From Algoriella xinjiangensis (GTDB lineage Bacteria; Bacteroidota; Bacteroidia; Flavobacteriales; Weeksellaceae): a DNA stretch of 64,000 nucleotides. Shown here piece by piece: positions 16,727 through 27,054 of this stretch (its first letter is position 1; each line of letters opens with the position of its first letter). Made by a program: the position numbers and the translations under genes. The stretch is taken from positions 124,001-188,000 of the forward strand of contig NZ_FOUZ01000002.1 in the NCBI RefSeq assembly GCF_900115015.1, written 5' to 3'. The notes beneath the pieces were generated by a model that saw nothing but the letters and a program-made list of their open reading frames with translations, had not been told where the DNA came from and did no database searches.

Positions 16727-19700
16727 ATGAGGAGAAATTTAAAAAACTTGTTTGTATTAGGAGGGCTTCTTTTAGGAGCATCTTTATACGCACAAGAAAA
16801 GACAGTTACAGGTACTGTAACTGATCCAGATGGTTTTCCAGTAGCAGATGCTGTTGTAAAAAGTTCTTCAGGAAAAGAAGTTTATACTGATGATAAAGGA
16901 GTATTCAGTATAGAAGCTAATTCTGGAGATAAAATTACAGTAGAATTTATTGGTTTACCTACGCAAACTTTTACTGTAGGAGCTTCAAGTTCATATAATG
17001 TTTCATTGAAGCAATCTGAAGTTGTTGAATTAGAAGGTGCCGTAGTAACTGCATTAGGTATAACAAGAGATAAAAGATCTTTAGGTTATGCTACACAAGA
17101 AATTAGTGGAGATGTAGTAAATCAAACACCAGTTTCTAATTTTGCAGATGCAATGTCTGGGGAGATTGCAGGTTTAGATATTAAAGGTTCTGGTTCTAGA
17201 GGAGGGTCTACTAATATGGTGATTCGTGGAACTAGCTCTTTAGTTGGAGATAACAATGCATTAATTGTAGTTGATGGTATTCCAATCAATAACTCTACAT
17301 ATAATGGTACTACACAACAAAATGGTGGTGGAGGTTTTGATTATGCAAATGCAGCTGCCGATATTAATCCTAATGATATTGAGACTATAAACGTATTAAA
17401 AGGAGCAGCAGCAGCAGCTTTATATGGTTCTAGAGGTATGAATGGGGTTGTAATGATTACAACGAAAAAGGGAACTAAGAAAAGAGGAATTGGAACAGAA
17501 ATCAATTCATCTATTACTGTAGGGACTGTTGATAAAACTACATTACCAAAATATCAGAAAAAATATGGAGCAGGTTACGAAAATAATGGAAGTAGTACTG
17601 TAAATCCTTATTTTAATGAAGGACCAGTTGGATCTAATCCTAATGATTTATACGTTATGTTTAGCGATGATGCTTCTTATGGAGCAGCTTTTGACCCAAA
17701 TTTAATGGTATACCAATGGGGTTCATTTTTTGAAGGGATGCCAACTTATGGACAAAAAACTCCTTGGGTAGCAGCTAAAAATGATCCTAATTCAGTTTGG
17801 AAATCAATTACAACTTTTCAAAACTCAGCCTCATTCTTTGGATCTAATGATGATGGAAATTTTAGATTAGGATTCACAAATTTTCAAGATGAATTTGGTT
17901 TAGTTAATAGTAAACAATTAAGAAACTCTATTGATTTTAATGGATCTTATAAGATTTCAGATAAATTAACAATTTCTGCTAAAATGAATTATGTAGATAA
18001 TTCTGCAAAAGGTCGTGTTGGTACTGGTTATGATGGGTGGAATCCTATGCAACAGTTTAGACAATGGTGGCAAACAAATGTTGATTTAAATGAATTAGAG
18101 CAAGCTTACAGAGTTACTCAAGGAAAAAATGCTTCTTGGAATATTGGAGAAATTGATCCTAATAAAAAAGGATATTTAGTTCCTTTATATTCAGACAACT
18201 TCTATTTTACAAGATATGAAAATTATCAGAATGATAGTCGTAAAAGATATAATGGAGGTGTTTCTTTAGATTATAAATTAACAAGTTGGTTAAGTGTTTT
18301 AGCACGTTATGGATTTGATAATTACACAGAAAAAAGAGAAGAGCGTTTAGCAATAGGTTCTGCAGGTTCTCCTGGATTTTATCGTTTGAGAAACTATGAC
18401 GTATCTGAAAATAATTATGATGTAATTTTCAATGTTACTAAAAATCTTTCAGAAGATTTTACATTAGACGCGAATGTTGGATGGAATTTAAGAGTTCAAG
18501 ATTATGATTCATTCGTAGCTCAAACTAACGGAGGATTAAAAATACCAAAATTATATTCACTGTTAAATTCTGTAAATTCATTAACTTCATCGGATATAGG
18601 TCAATCTAGATTTAGAAAAATGGTTGATGGAGAGTACGTACGTGCAAGTATTGGATATAAGAATATGTTGTTTTTAGAAGGATCTTTTAGAACAGATAGA
18701 TCTTCATCATTGTGGTCTAAATCTGATAAAGGAAATAGATATTATTATCCTTCAGGATCATTTAGTTTTGTTTTCTCAGAATTAATGAAATCTAGTATCG
18801 TTAATTTTGGTAAATTACGTTTAAACTATGCTCAGGTGGGTAATGATACTGCACCATACCGTTTATGGAATACATATGATATCAATGCAAGTTTTAGTGG
18901 TGTAGGGTCTGCTTCAAATCCAGCAGCAAATACTTATAGCAATCTAAAACCTGAAAAGATGGAGGAGTATGAAGTAGGTTTAGAGATGGGACTTTGGAAA
19001 AACAGAGTTAATTTTGATGTTTCTTACTATAATAGAACTACATATGATTTGATTACAGATGTTGATGTATCAACTTCTACTGGTGCTTCAAGACAATGGA
19101 CTAACATGGGAGATGTTAGAAATGAAGGTGTTGAGGCTAGAATTAGTTTTGAGCCAATTAAAAATGATAACTTCACATGGAAAGTAACAACAAATTTTGC
19201 TAAAAATGTTAACAAAATGTTAAGATTTAACGGTGAGATTGAGTACTATCAACTAGCAGCTGTACAAGGAGGAATCACAATTGGTGCTCAAGTTGGAGAG
19301 GCAGTAGGAATCATCAGAGGTAGAGGATATGTTTATAATGAGAATGGGGATAGAGTAGTTAATGCAAATGGTCGTTATCAGTTATCTTCTTCAACTACTA
19401 TACTTGGAAATATGAATCCAGATTTTACTGGAGGAGTTAAAAATACATTTACGTATAAAAATACGAGTTTAAGTTTTTTAATTGATTTTCAAAAAGGAGG
19501 AGATGTATTCTCACTTGATACATATTATGGATATGCTACAGGATTGTATGATAACTATACAAGTGGTTTAAATGATCTAGGAAATCCAATTCGTAATACT
19601 ATTGCAAATGGAGGAGGAGTAATTTTACCAGGTGTTAAAGCTGATGGTACTCCTAATGATGTTCGTGTAGAGGCAAGTACAGGTAATAATAACCCTTGGG

Positions 19701-19981
19701 GTTATAAATCAAATAATAATGAAGAGTATATTTATGATGCATCTTTTGTTAAATTAAGAAATGTAACTTTTTCATATGATTTACCTCAAAAATTCCTTAA
19801 AAACACATTCATAAATAAATTTACTTTATCTGCTGTTGGTAGAAATTTATGGATAATTCATAAAAATGTACCATATTCTGATCCAGAAGCAGGTTTAAGT
19901 GCAGGTAATGTACAAGGATACCAATCGGGTGCTCATCCAACGTATAGAGAAATTGGATTGAATTTGAAAGTACAATTTTAA
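16727..19981 (+). CDS. SusC/RagA family TonB-linked outer-membrane transporter
   Basis: Large 22-strand TonB-dependent importer of 1084 residues that pairs with the SusD-like lipoprotein just downstream. Signal peptide 1-22 (SLYAQ). Next is a carboxypeptidase-D regulatory-like domain (about 24-100, VTGTVTDPDGFPVADAVV). The plug domain (about 110-220) has the family blocks QTPVSNFADAMSGEIAGLDI and ALIVVDGIPINNS. The rest is barrel, ending in the aromatic-terminated LNLKVQF. No STN signalling domain is visible before the regulatory-like domain, so there is no sign of a direct anti-sigma link. The cargo (glycan, oligopeptide or other) cannot be told because no degradative enzyme is adjacent. Confidence 0.95.
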   Translation: MRRNLKNLFVLGGLLLGASLYAQEKTVTGTVTDPDGFPVADAVVKSSSGKEVYTDDKGVFSIEANSGDKITVEFIGLPTQTFTVGASSSYNVSLKQSEVVELEGAVVTALGITRDKRSLGYATQEISGDVVNQTPVSNFADAMSGEIAGLDIKGSGSRGGSTNMVIRGTSSLVGDNNALIVVDGIPINNSTYNGTTQQNGGGGFDYANAAADINPNDIETINVLKGAAAAALYGSRGMNGVVMITTKKGTKKRGIGTEINSSITVGTVDKTTLPKYQKKYGAGYENNGSSTVNPYFNEGPVGSNPNDLYVMFSDDASYGAAFDPNLMVYQWGSFFEGMPTYGQKTPWVAAKNDPNSVWKSITTFQNSASFFGSNDDGNFRLGFTNFQDEFGLVNSKQLRNSIDFNGSYKISDKLTISAKMNYVDNSAKGRVGTGYDGWNPMQQFRQWWQTNVDLNELEQAYRVTQGKNASWNIGEIDPNKKGYLVPLYSDNFYFTRYENYQNDSRKRYNGGVSLDYKLTSWLSVLARYGFDNYTEKREERLAIGSAGSPGFYRLRNYDVSENNYDVIFNVTKNLSEDFTLDANVGWNLRVQDYDSFVAQTNGGLKIPKLYSLLNSVNSLTSSDIGQSRFRKMVDGEYVRASIGYKNMLFLEGSFRTDRSSSLWSKSDKGNRYYYPSGSFSFVFSELMKSSIVNFGKLRLNYAQVGNDTAPYRLWNTYDINASFSGVGSASNPAANTYSNLKPEKMEEYEVGLEMGLWKNRVNFDVSYYNRTTYDLITDVDVSTSTGASRQWTNMGDVRNEGVEARISFEPIKNDNFTWKVTTNFAKNVNKMLRFNGEIEYYQLAAVQGGITIGAQVGEAVGIIRGRGYVYNENGDRVVNANGRYQLSSSTTILGNMNPDFTGGVKNTFTYKNTSLSFLIDFQKGGDVFSLDTYYGYATGLYDNYTSGLNDLGNPIRNTIANGGGVILPGVKADGTPNDVRVEASTGNNNPWGYKSNNNEEYIYDASFVKLRNVTFSYDLPQKFLKNTFINKFTLSAVGRNLWIIHKNVPYSDPEAGLSAGNVQGYQSGAHPTYREIGLNLKVQF

Positions 19982-19993
19982 AACTTAATTAAG

Positions 19994-21436
19994 ATGAAAA
20001 AAATCATATTAACATTAGCTTCTATCTTAGTAATTCAATCATGTAGTGATGAATACTATGATAGTTTAAGTATAGATCCTATTAATCCAAGCGAAGTTCC
20101 AGCGAATTATTTTTTTACAAATGCTATTACAACATATTATACTCAAATGTTGAATACCAATGTAAATACCAATGTTTTTCGTTTATGGTCTCAGCAATGG
20201 AATGAAACACAGTATACTGACGAAACAAACTATAATTTAGAAACACGTAACATTAATGGAAGGCTATGGACTTCTTTAAATACAAATGTGATTTTTGATT
20301 TACAATCAGCAAAAGAGTTGATTGCAAAAGATGGATTACTTACAGCAGATGTAAAGAAAAACCAAACTGCTATTGCGGATATTATACAAGTCCAAGCATG
20401 GTTAGTAATGGTCGATACATTTGGGAACGTTCCATATACAGAAGCATTAAAAGGAGGAGGTAATATTACTCCTAAATATGATGATGCAAAATCTATTTAC
20501 GAAGATTTAATTAAAAGATTACAAGAAGATGTTGCTAATATAAATGTAGCAGCAGCTGGTTTTGGAAGTACTAATGACATTGTTTATAAAGGAGACATGT
20601 CTAAGTGGAAAAAATTAGCAGCTTCATTATTATTAAAAATGGGTGTACAAGTAGCTGATGCTGACAATGCATTAGCTCAAAAAACTATTCAGGCAGCATT
20701 ATCTAGTGGTGTAATGACTTCAAAAGCTGATAATTTCACATTAGTATATCCAGGATCTGAGCCTTATGTTAATCCATTATGGATTGATTTAGTTCAAGGA
20801 GGACGTAAGGATTTTGTAGCAGCAAATACTATCGTTGATAAAATGAATACTTTAACTGATCCTAGAAGAAAAATCTATTTTAGAGAAAATCTAGGTGCAG
20901 ATGAATTTAAAGGAGGAACTTATGGTATAGCAACTCCTTATGATCAATATTCACAAGTAGGAGATTTACTACATAAAAAAGATTATCCAGGTAATTTGTT
21001 AGATATTACAGAAGTTAAATTTTTATTAGCAGAAGCTGCAGAAAGAGGATTTTCTGTAGGAGGATCAGCAGCAGATTTTTACAATGAAGGTATTAAAGCT
21101 TCATTTGACTTTTGGGGGCTTACTACAGCTCAAGCTGATGCATATTTAGCTCAATCTAATGTTGCATATGCAACAGCACCAGGTACTTGGAAAGAAAAAA
21201 TAGGTATGCAATATTACCTAGCTATGTATAACAAAGGTTTTGATGCTTGGACAGTAATTAGAAGATTAGATGCTCCAAAGATGAATATTGCAGCTGAATT
21301 AGGCTTGCCATTTCCATCAAGATTTACATATCCTACAAGTGAAAGAAATTTGAATAAAGTTAATAACACTCAAGCAGTAAATGATATGGGTGGAAAAGAT
21401 GAACTTACATTGAAACTTTTCTGGGATAAATTCTAA
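19994..21436 (+). CDS. SusD/RagB family surface lipoprotein
   Basis: Substrate-binding lid of the SusC barrel; 480 residues. The lipoprotein signal ends in VIQSC (Cys17) and is followed at once by SDEYYD, close to the lipoprotein surface-export signal described in Flavobacterium (S-D-D-F-E type), so surface exposure is likely. The helical TPR-like core is visible (ADIIQVQAWLVMVDTFGNVPYTEAL, YEDLIKRLQEDVANI). The late block FLLAEAAERGF with the following YNEGIKASFDFWG fits the SusD-like group PF12771 better than classical SusD. It starts 12 bases after susC and ends the operon at a strong terminator. Confidence 0.93.
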   Translation: MKKIILTLASILVIQSCSDEYYDSLSIDPINPSEVPANYFFTNAITTYYTQMLNTNVNTNVFRLWSQQWNETQYTDETNYNLETRNINGRLWTSLNTNVIFDLQSAKELIAKDGLLTADVKKNQTAIADIIQVQAWLVMVDTFGNVPYTEALKGGGNITPKYDDAKSIYEDLIKRLQEDVANINVAAAGFGSTNDIVYKGDMSKWKKLAASLLLKMGVQVADADNALAQKTIQAALSSGVMTSKADNFTLVYPGSEPYVNPLWIDLVQGGRKDFVAANTIVDKMNTLTDPRRKIYFRENLGADEFKGGTYGIATPYDQYSQVGDLLHKKDYPGNLLDITEVKFLLAEAAERGFSVGGSAADFYNEGIKASFDFWGLTTAQADAYLAQSNVAYATAPGTWKEKIGMQYYLAMYNKGFDAWTVIRRLDAPKMNIAAELGLPFPSRFTYPTSERNLNKVNNTQAVNDMGGKDELTLKLFWDKF

Positions 21437-21462
21437 GAGTATTATTCTTATATAACATTTTT

Positions 21463-21490
21463 AAAACCACCTCGCAAGAGGTGGTTTTTT
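21463..21490 (+). terminator. Terminator of susC-susD
   Basis: AAAACCACCTC pairs with GAGGTGGTTTT around a GCAA tetraloop, then T residues. Confidence 0.9.
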
Positions 21491-21512
21491 GTTTCCAATA
21501 AAATTGAACAAC

Positions 21513-21546
21513 AAAAAAAGCAAGCTAATTATTAGCTTGCTTTTTT
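21513..21546 (-). terminator. Terminator of guaB
   Basis: AAAAAAGCAAGCTAA pairs with TTAGCTTGCTTTTTT. On the minus strand the T run lies downstream of guaB. Confidence 0.88.
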
Positions 21547-21571
21547 GTTTTATCTGAATTAGATTTGATTC

Positions 21572-23032
21572 TTAATTTGAATAATTAGGAGCTTCTTTCG
21601 TAATTACAACATCATGTGGATGAGATTCTTGTAAACCTGCACCAGTAATACGAACTAATTTTCCGTTTTCGATTAAATCATTAATTGTAGCAGTACCACA
21701 ATATCCCATTCCAGCTCTTAATCCACCACATAATTGGTAAATAACATCCGCAATAGAACCTTTGTGAGGAACACGACCTTCGATACCTTCTGGAACTAAT
21801 TTATTAGCATCTGATTGAAAGTAACGATCTTTAGAACCACGTCTCATTGCAGCTAAAGAACCCATTCCTTGGTACGCTTTAAATTTACGACCTTGGAAAA
21901 TAATTTCTTCACCTGGCGCTTCATCTGTCCCAGCAAATAAACTTCCTAACATTACCAAGTTTGCACCAGCTGCAACAGCTTTTACAATATCTCCTGATAA
22001 TTTTATTCCACCATCACCAATAACCGAAACATTTCGTGTTTTTGCATATTCGTATACATCGTAAATTGCAGAAAGTTGAGGTACACCAACACCTGCTACA
22101 ACACGAGTTGTACAGATAGATCCTGGTCCAACACCAACTTTTAAAGCATTTGCGCCAGCATCAATTAAGGCTTTTGCAGCAGAAGCAGTAACAATGTTTC
22201 CTCCAACAATATCTAAAAGTGGAAAAGCATTTCTTACTTCAGCAACTTTACTAATAACACCTGCAGAATGTCCGTGAGCAGAATCTAATGCAACAATGTC
22301 AACACCTTTGTTTACCAAAGCTTGTACACGGTCTAACGTATCTGCACCAACACCAACACCAGCACCAACACGTAAACGACCTTTACTGTCTTTACACGCA
22401 TTAGGAAATTCTGTTAAGTTATCAATGTCTTTAATGGTAATTAATCCGATTAATTTATTGTTTTCGTCAACAATAGGTAATTTTTCAATTCGGTGACGAG
22501 AAAGGATATCTTTTGCTTTTTTAAGATCAGTATCAATATCCGAAGTAATGATGTTTTCTTTTGTCATTACATCTTCTACCAATTGATCAAAATTTTCTTG
22601 GTAACGAATATCACGATTTGTAATAATTCCAACTAAAGTACGATCTTCTTCAATTACAGGTAAACCAGAGATTTTATATTTCTCCATAAGGTTTACAGCA
22701 TCTTGCAAAGTGTGTTTACGTGTTAAAGTAATTGGATCAGAAATCATTCCGTTTTCAGAACGCTTAACCATATCAATTTCATTCGCTTGTTCTTCGATTG
22801 ACATGTTTTTGTGGATAAAAGATAATCCACCTTCGCGTGCTAATGCAATTGCTAATCTGGCTTCGGATACAGTATCCATCGCAGCAGAAACAATCGGAAT
22901 ATTAAGCATGATATTATCTGTGAATCTTGTTTTTAGAGATACTTGGTTCGGTAATATCTCTGAGTAGGCTGGCACTAATAGAACATCGTCAAAAGTGAAA
23001 CCTGTTTGTAGAATTTTGTCTGTTAAAGGCAT
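21572..23032 (-). CDS. guaB: Inosine-5'-monophosphate dehydrogenase
   Basis: Oxidises IMP to XMP with NAD, the committed step to guanine nucleotides. A (beta/alpha)8 barrel is interrupted by a CBS pair (about 95-210, [14 protein letters not shown] and [14 protein letters not shown]). The active-site loop is [17 protein letters not shown] with the catalytic Cys. The phosphate and flap blocks are [15 protein letters not shown] and GMGSLAAM. The first ATG (23044) is only 2 bases from a TAAATTTG -7 box and would lie at or before the transcription start. The next ATG at 23032 ([19 protein letters not shown]) is therefore preferred, giving 486 residues. It appears monocistronic. Confidence 0.95.
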   Translation of the reverse strand: MPLTDKILQTGFTFDDVLLVPAYSEILPNQVSLKTRFTDNIMLNIPIVSAAMDTVSEARLAIALAREGGLSFIHKNMSIEEQANEIDMVKRSENGMISDPITLTRKHTLQDAVNLMEKYKISGLPVIEEDRTLVGIITNRDIRYQENFDQLVEDVMTKENIITSDIDTDLKKAKDILSRHRIEKLPIVDENNKLIGLITIKDIDNLTEFPNACKDSKGRLRVGAGVGVGADTLDRVQALVNKGVDIVALDSAHGHSAGVISKVAEVRNAFPLLDIVGGNIVTASAAKALIDAGANALKVGVGPGSICTTRVVAGVGVPQLSAIYDVYEYAKTRNVSVIGDGGIKLSGDIVKAVAAGANLVMLGSLFAGTDEAPGEEIIFQGRKFKAYQGMGSLAAMRRGSKDRYFQSDANKLVPEGIEGRVPHKGSIADVIYQLCGGLRAGMGYCGTATINDLIENGKLVRITGAGLQESHPHDVVITKEAPNYSN

Positions 23033-23046
23033 TGCTTTTTGCATTG

Positions 23047-23077
23047 CAAATTTAGATGAAAAAACCTTAGTATCAAA
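23047..23077 (-). promoter_or_regulatory. Promoter of guaB
   Basis: TTTG (23077-23074), a 19-base spacer and TAAATTTG (23054-23047) on the minus strand, a full match to the Bacteroidota housekeeping promoter. Confidence 0.7.
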
Positions 23078-23281
23078 ATTATTTAAAGAAATCTAACTGA
23101 TATTTGATTGATTTGATGTTTTGTTAATATGATAATTAAATGATTAGAAGTGGTAAAATAATCTTTAAATTAATCCTTATATCATTGTTGTTATTGAAAA
23201 ATCTAATCATAATTTAATGTTTTCAATCTTCAGCTATATCAAATATTTATCTTATTTTCGCAAGATAGTTTATTGAACAAG

Positions 23282-26200
23282 ATGAATATAAATTTCAAAA
23301 AATGGAATAACATCTTAGGTGTAGTTATGTTCTTGATAGCGACAGTATTGTATTTGTCGAGCATGGAACGCTACCTAAGTTTATGGGATTGTGGTGAATA
23401 TATTGTATCATCAGCAAAATTAGGAATTACGCATGCGCCCGGTGCCGCATTGTTTCAAATCATTGGAGCAGTTTGGTCTGGTTTAGCTTTTGGTGACGGA
23501 AGCAAATATGCAATTTTAATTAACAGTACATCTGCTTTGTGTAGCGCAGGGACAATTATGTTGTTGTTTTGGACAATTACATATTTTGTTCGAAAAATGT
23601 TTGCAAATACACAAGATCCTACAAATGTAGATTTAATAGAAATGGATGCTTCTCAAAAAATAATCGCTTTAGGAAGTGGATTAGTTGGAGCAGCAGCATT
23701 TATGTTTAGCGACACATTTTGGTTTTCGGCAGTAGAAGGAGAAGTTTATGCAATGGCATCATTTTTTACAGCCTTATTATTTTGGTTGGTTACAAAATGG
23801 GATCAAGTTGCAGATACGCCACGTGGAAACAAATGGTTGGTAATTATCTCACTGGTAATCGGACTTTCTATTGGTGTTCACTTAATGGCAATGTTGTCTA
23901 TTCCTGCGGTGTGTTTTGTTTATTACGCACGTAAATACAAGTTTACAATCAAAAGTTTTATACTTGCTAATGTCATCACATTAGTAATTTTAGTTTTTGT
24001 ATTTAAAATAATTTTTCCATTAGTCATGACATTCTTTGGTAAAACAGAGATTTACGTGGTTAATAATCTTGGAATGCCTTTTAATTCAGGAACAATTATC
24101 GCAACAATTATTTTAGCAGTTATATTTTATTTAGCTGTTAAATTAACGCAGAAATACGGTTCGGCTTTGTTAAATACAATTTCGTGGTGTGTTATTTTTA
24201 TGTTGATTGGTTTCTCTTGTTGGTTAGTAATTCCGATTCGTGCAAACGCAAATCCACACATGAATTTAAATGATCCTGACACAGCTTTAGGTGTTTTAGA
24301 TTATTTTAATCGTGAGCAATATGGGACTTGGCCAGTAATGTACGGACCAGTTTATACGGCTCATATAGCAAATGATGGTTTAAAACGTGATGCTAACGGA
24401 GCGCCAGAAAGTAGCGTTCGTAGTTCTGAATATATTAAAGATCAACGCACAGGAAAATACTTAAAAGTTTCGGATCGTTTAGACTATAAATATGAAGATA
24501 AATACGTAAAATTCTTCCCGAAAATGTTTAGTCCAGATCCAGGTGTGATGGAAAATTATGCGGCAGTTTATGGTTTTCCTAAATTTTCGCTTAATTCGAA
24601 ATACGCTGGTGATGAACAAGCTCAAAAAATGTATGCAGACTTGGTTCAGAAAAGATCAAATCGCGAATTAAGAGTTGCGGATCTTAAAAAATATAATCAA
24701 ATTTTAGAAATTGAACCACCAACATTTGGCGAGCAATTAAACTATTTCTTTGATTATCAAATCAACTATATGTTTGTTCGTTATTTTATGTGGAATTTTT
24801 CTGGTCGCCAAAACGATTTAGAAGGTAATTTCGAAATAACAAAAGGAAACTGGTTATCTGGAATTCCATTTATAGACAATGCACGTTTAGGAGATCAATC
24901 TAAATTAGCTGACGAATACAAAAATGACGGAACAAATGTGTATTATATGTTGCCATTAATTTTAGGATTAATCGGTTTCTTTACACAATTAAATAGAAAT
25001 TTTGTCAACTGGTGGTCATTATTATCACTATTTGTATTAACAAGTGTTGGTATTATTTTCTACACATCTGTAAAACCTTTTGAACCTCGCGAACGAGATT
25101 ATGCATTAGTAAGTTCTTTTTATGCATTTTCTATTTGGATTGGTTTGGGTGTACAAGGAATTTATTTATTGATTCAGAGAATTCAGAAAAAAGAATTAAG
25201 CCCATCATTAGCATTAGGAACAACAATCGTTTTAGCCGGAATTCCTATCTTGATGGGAGCTCAAAACTGGAATGATCACGATCGTTCTGAGCGTTCTGTA
25301 GCATATTCTTTGGCATATAATTATTTGTATCCATTGGATAAAAACGCCATAATTTTTGTGTATGGTGACAATGATACTTATCCGTTATGGGGATTACAGG
25401 AAACAGAAAATTTCCGTGATGATGTTAAAATTGCGAATCTAACTTTAGCGGCTTCACCGTGGAATTTAGAGCAATTATTAAGAAAAACGTACAATGCAGC
25501 TCCAATACCAACAAATCTAAAACCGAAAGATTACCAAACGGGTACAAACGATCAGATTTTTGTGGTTGGAGGTTCTATCAAAAATATTTTTGATGAATTA
25601 AATGGTTTTATCAAACCAGGTTCTAATCAAACTTTAGAAACATTAAGCAATTTACCAACAGATCAAGTTGGACAATATTTTGTTGATCCAGAAATTGATC
25701 CAGAGCAAGTAATGACGGTTTATAAAAAGATTAAACCTTTAGAAAAATACTTGACAAAAGATAGTATGACGGCTAAGGAAGCGATGGATTTTCTTTTGAA
25801 TAATAAATTAGAGGAAAAACAAGCTTTAGCAGATTATTTTGGATATCCAATTGGACAAGCAAATTATTTACCGGTCTCTAAAATTACCGTTCCTGTTAAT
25901 AAAGCAAATGCAATAAAATACGGAATTGTAAACCCGAAAGATGCTGATAAAATGATTGATAATTTAACAATCAATATCAAATCGTCTAGCTTATTCAAAA
26001 ATAATTTGATGATGCTTTCAATGATGGCGAATTATAATTGGGATCGTCCAATTTATTTCAGTGGAGGAGGTGTTTCTGATCCAGAAAATACATTCTTTAT
26101 GAATGATTATTTATTGAATGCAGGTTTAAGTTATAAATTAGTTCCGATTTTTACACAATTTGGTAAAGGCGGTATTATTGGAGCTTCTGACAATGATATG

Positions 26201-26866
26201 TTGTTAAGAACATTCAATTCTTACAAATGGTCGGGTTACAATAATCCTGATGCATCATTTAGTTTAACAGAACGTAATTACACATCATCTTACCGAAATA
26301 CAGCTGTTAGATTAGCGGACGATTTATTAGCTGCTGGTCGCAAAAAAGAAGCAATTCAGGTATTAGATAAAGTAATGAAGGAAATTCCGGCATTATCGCA
26401 ATATGATATTGGTTACGGTGTAAGTAGAATTGCGGGATTATACGTAAAAGCAGGCGAAGATAAAAAAGGCGAAGAATTGTTTGCACACGTAAGAAAGCAA
26501 GCCAATCAAAAAATTGCTTTTTACGAGTCTTTACCAGCGGCAAAACGTTATTCAATCGGTTCTGATTATGCAAGTGCTAAAAACGATTTGATGATGGCTT
26601 TATACAACGAAGCGTCTGCATTAGGCGAACGTGGAGATAAAGACAAAGCAATTAAATTATTCGAAACTGGATATAATCCAATGTTGAAGAAGTTTGAAAA
26701 ACTATACAATGAAGTTGTTGCTGACGGAAAAGTTGATGAAACTGATCAAGCTAAAATCATGACTCAATTTAATTATTTAGATGAAATGATTGGTGTCGCA
26801 GCAGAAATTGATACAAATTATGCAAAAAAACAACAAGACCTTTTATACAAAATGGTCGGACAATAG
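23282..26866 (+). CDS. DUF2723 family membrane glycosyltransferase
   Basis: Very large membrane protein of 1194 residues from the ATG at 23282. The TTG nine bases earlier is a less likely start. The N-terminal half has about a dozen hydrophobic segments. It begins with the DUF2723 block, in which LSLWDCGEY carries Asp36 and Glu39, resembling the acidic pair of GT-C protein O-mannosyltransferases in the first periplasmic loop; GITHAPGAALFQIIG follows. The second half is mainly soluble, with a YGDNDTYPLWG region and helical repeats near the end (LLAAGRKKEAIQVLDKVMKE) that look TPR-like. In Bacteroidota such proteins are candidates for general protein O-glycosylation, but the role here is inferred. 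It appears monocistronic. Confidence 0.85.
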   Translation: MNINFKKWNNILGVVMFLIATVLYLSSMERYLSLWDCGEYIVSSAKLGITHAPGAALFQIIGAVWSGLAFGDGSKYAILINSTSALCSAGTIMLLFWTITYFVRKMFANTQDPTNVDLIEMDASQKIIALGSGLVGAAAFMFSDTFWFSAVEGEVYAMASFFTALLFWLVTKWDQVADTPRGNKWLVIISLVIGLSIGVHLMAMLSIPAVCFVYYARKYKFTIKSFILANVITLVILVFVFKIIFPLVMTFFGKTEIYVVNNLGMPFNSGTIIATIILAVIFYLAVKLTQKYGSALLNTISWCVIFMLIGFSCWLVIPIRANANPHMNLNDPDTALGVLDYFNREQYGTWPVMYGPVYTAHIANDGLKRDANGAPESSVRSSEYIKDQRTGKYLKVSDRLDYKYEDKYVKFFPKMFSPDPGVMENYAAVYGFPKFSLNSKYAGDEQAQKMYADLVQKRSNRELRVADLKKYNQILEIEPPTFGEQLNYFFDYQINYMFVRYFMWNFSGRQNDLEGNFEITKGNWLSGIPFIDNARLGDQSKLADEYKNDGTNVYYMLPLILGLIGFFTQLNRNFVNWWSLLSLFVLTSVGIIFYTSVKPFEPRERDYALVSSFYAFSIWIGLGVQGIYLLIQRIQKKELSPSLALGTTIVLAGIPILMGAQNWNDHDRSERSVAYSLAYNYLYPLDKNAIIFVYGDNDTYPLWGLQETENFRDDVKIANLTLAASPWNLEQLLRKTYNAAPIPTNLKPKDYQTGTNDQIFVVGGSIKNIFDELNGFIKPGSNQTLETLSNLPTDQVGQYFVDPEIDPEQVMTVYKKIKPLEKYLTKDSMTAKEAMDFLLNNKLEEKQALADYFGYPIGQANYLPVSKITVPVNKANAIKYGIVNPKDADKMIDNLTINIKSSSLFKNNLMMLSMMANYNWDRPIYFSGGGVSDPENTFFMNDYLLNAGLSYKLVPIFTQFGKGGIIGASDNDMLLRTFNSYKWSGYNNPDASFSLTERNYTSSYRNTAVRLADDLLAAGRKKEAIQVLDKVMKEIPALSQYDIGYGVSRIAGLYVKAGEDKKGEELFAHVRKQANQKIAFYESLPAAKRYSIGSDYASAKNDLMMALYNEASALGERGDKDKAIKLFETGYNPMLKKFEKLYNEVVADGKVDETDQAKIMTQFNYLDEMIGVAAEIDTNYAKKQQDLLYKMVGQ

Positions 26867-26886
26867 TTTTTTGTTCAAATAAATTA

Positions 26887-26916
26887 AAAAGCTCCAATTA
26901 GTTGGAGCTTTTTTTG
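26887..26916 (+). terminator. Terminator after the DUF2723 gene
   Basis: AAAAAGCTCCAA pairs with TTGGAGCTTTTT around a four-base loop and is followed by T residues. Confidence 0.9.
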
Positions 26917-26986
26917 TTTTGGTTAAGTTTTTGACTATTAATTTGTTGTTATAAATTTTAAGTTTATCTGAAATACGAAATTAAGT

Positions 26987-27003
26987 TTGGCACGTAAATT
27001 GGA
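26987..27003 (+). promoter_or_regulatory. Sigma-54-like -24/-12 promoter of the first beta-barrel gene
   Basis: TTGGCACG-TAAA-TTGGA fits the RpoN consensus TTGGCACG-N4-TTGC(A/T) except for the C of the -12 GC pair. The leader would be about 40 bases. The same arrangement precedes the next barrel gene. A housekeeping-type box (TAAGTTTG, 26982-26989) overlaps the -24 element, so a sigma-A-type reading cannot be excluded. Confidence 0.55.
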
Positions 27004-27054
27004 ATTGTACAAATAAGTTTAACAATTTTGACAAATAAATTAAAATAACATAAA

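Noticed and set aside
16727-21436. Polysaccharide utilisation locus
   Set aside because: Only susC and susD are present; no glycan-active enzyme or dedicated regulator is adjacent.
26982-26989. TAAGTTTG as a housekeeping -7 box for the first barrel gene
   Set aside because: Not fully excluded, but it has no -33 partner, gives a long leader and overlaps a better sigma-54-like match shared with the neighbouring gene.
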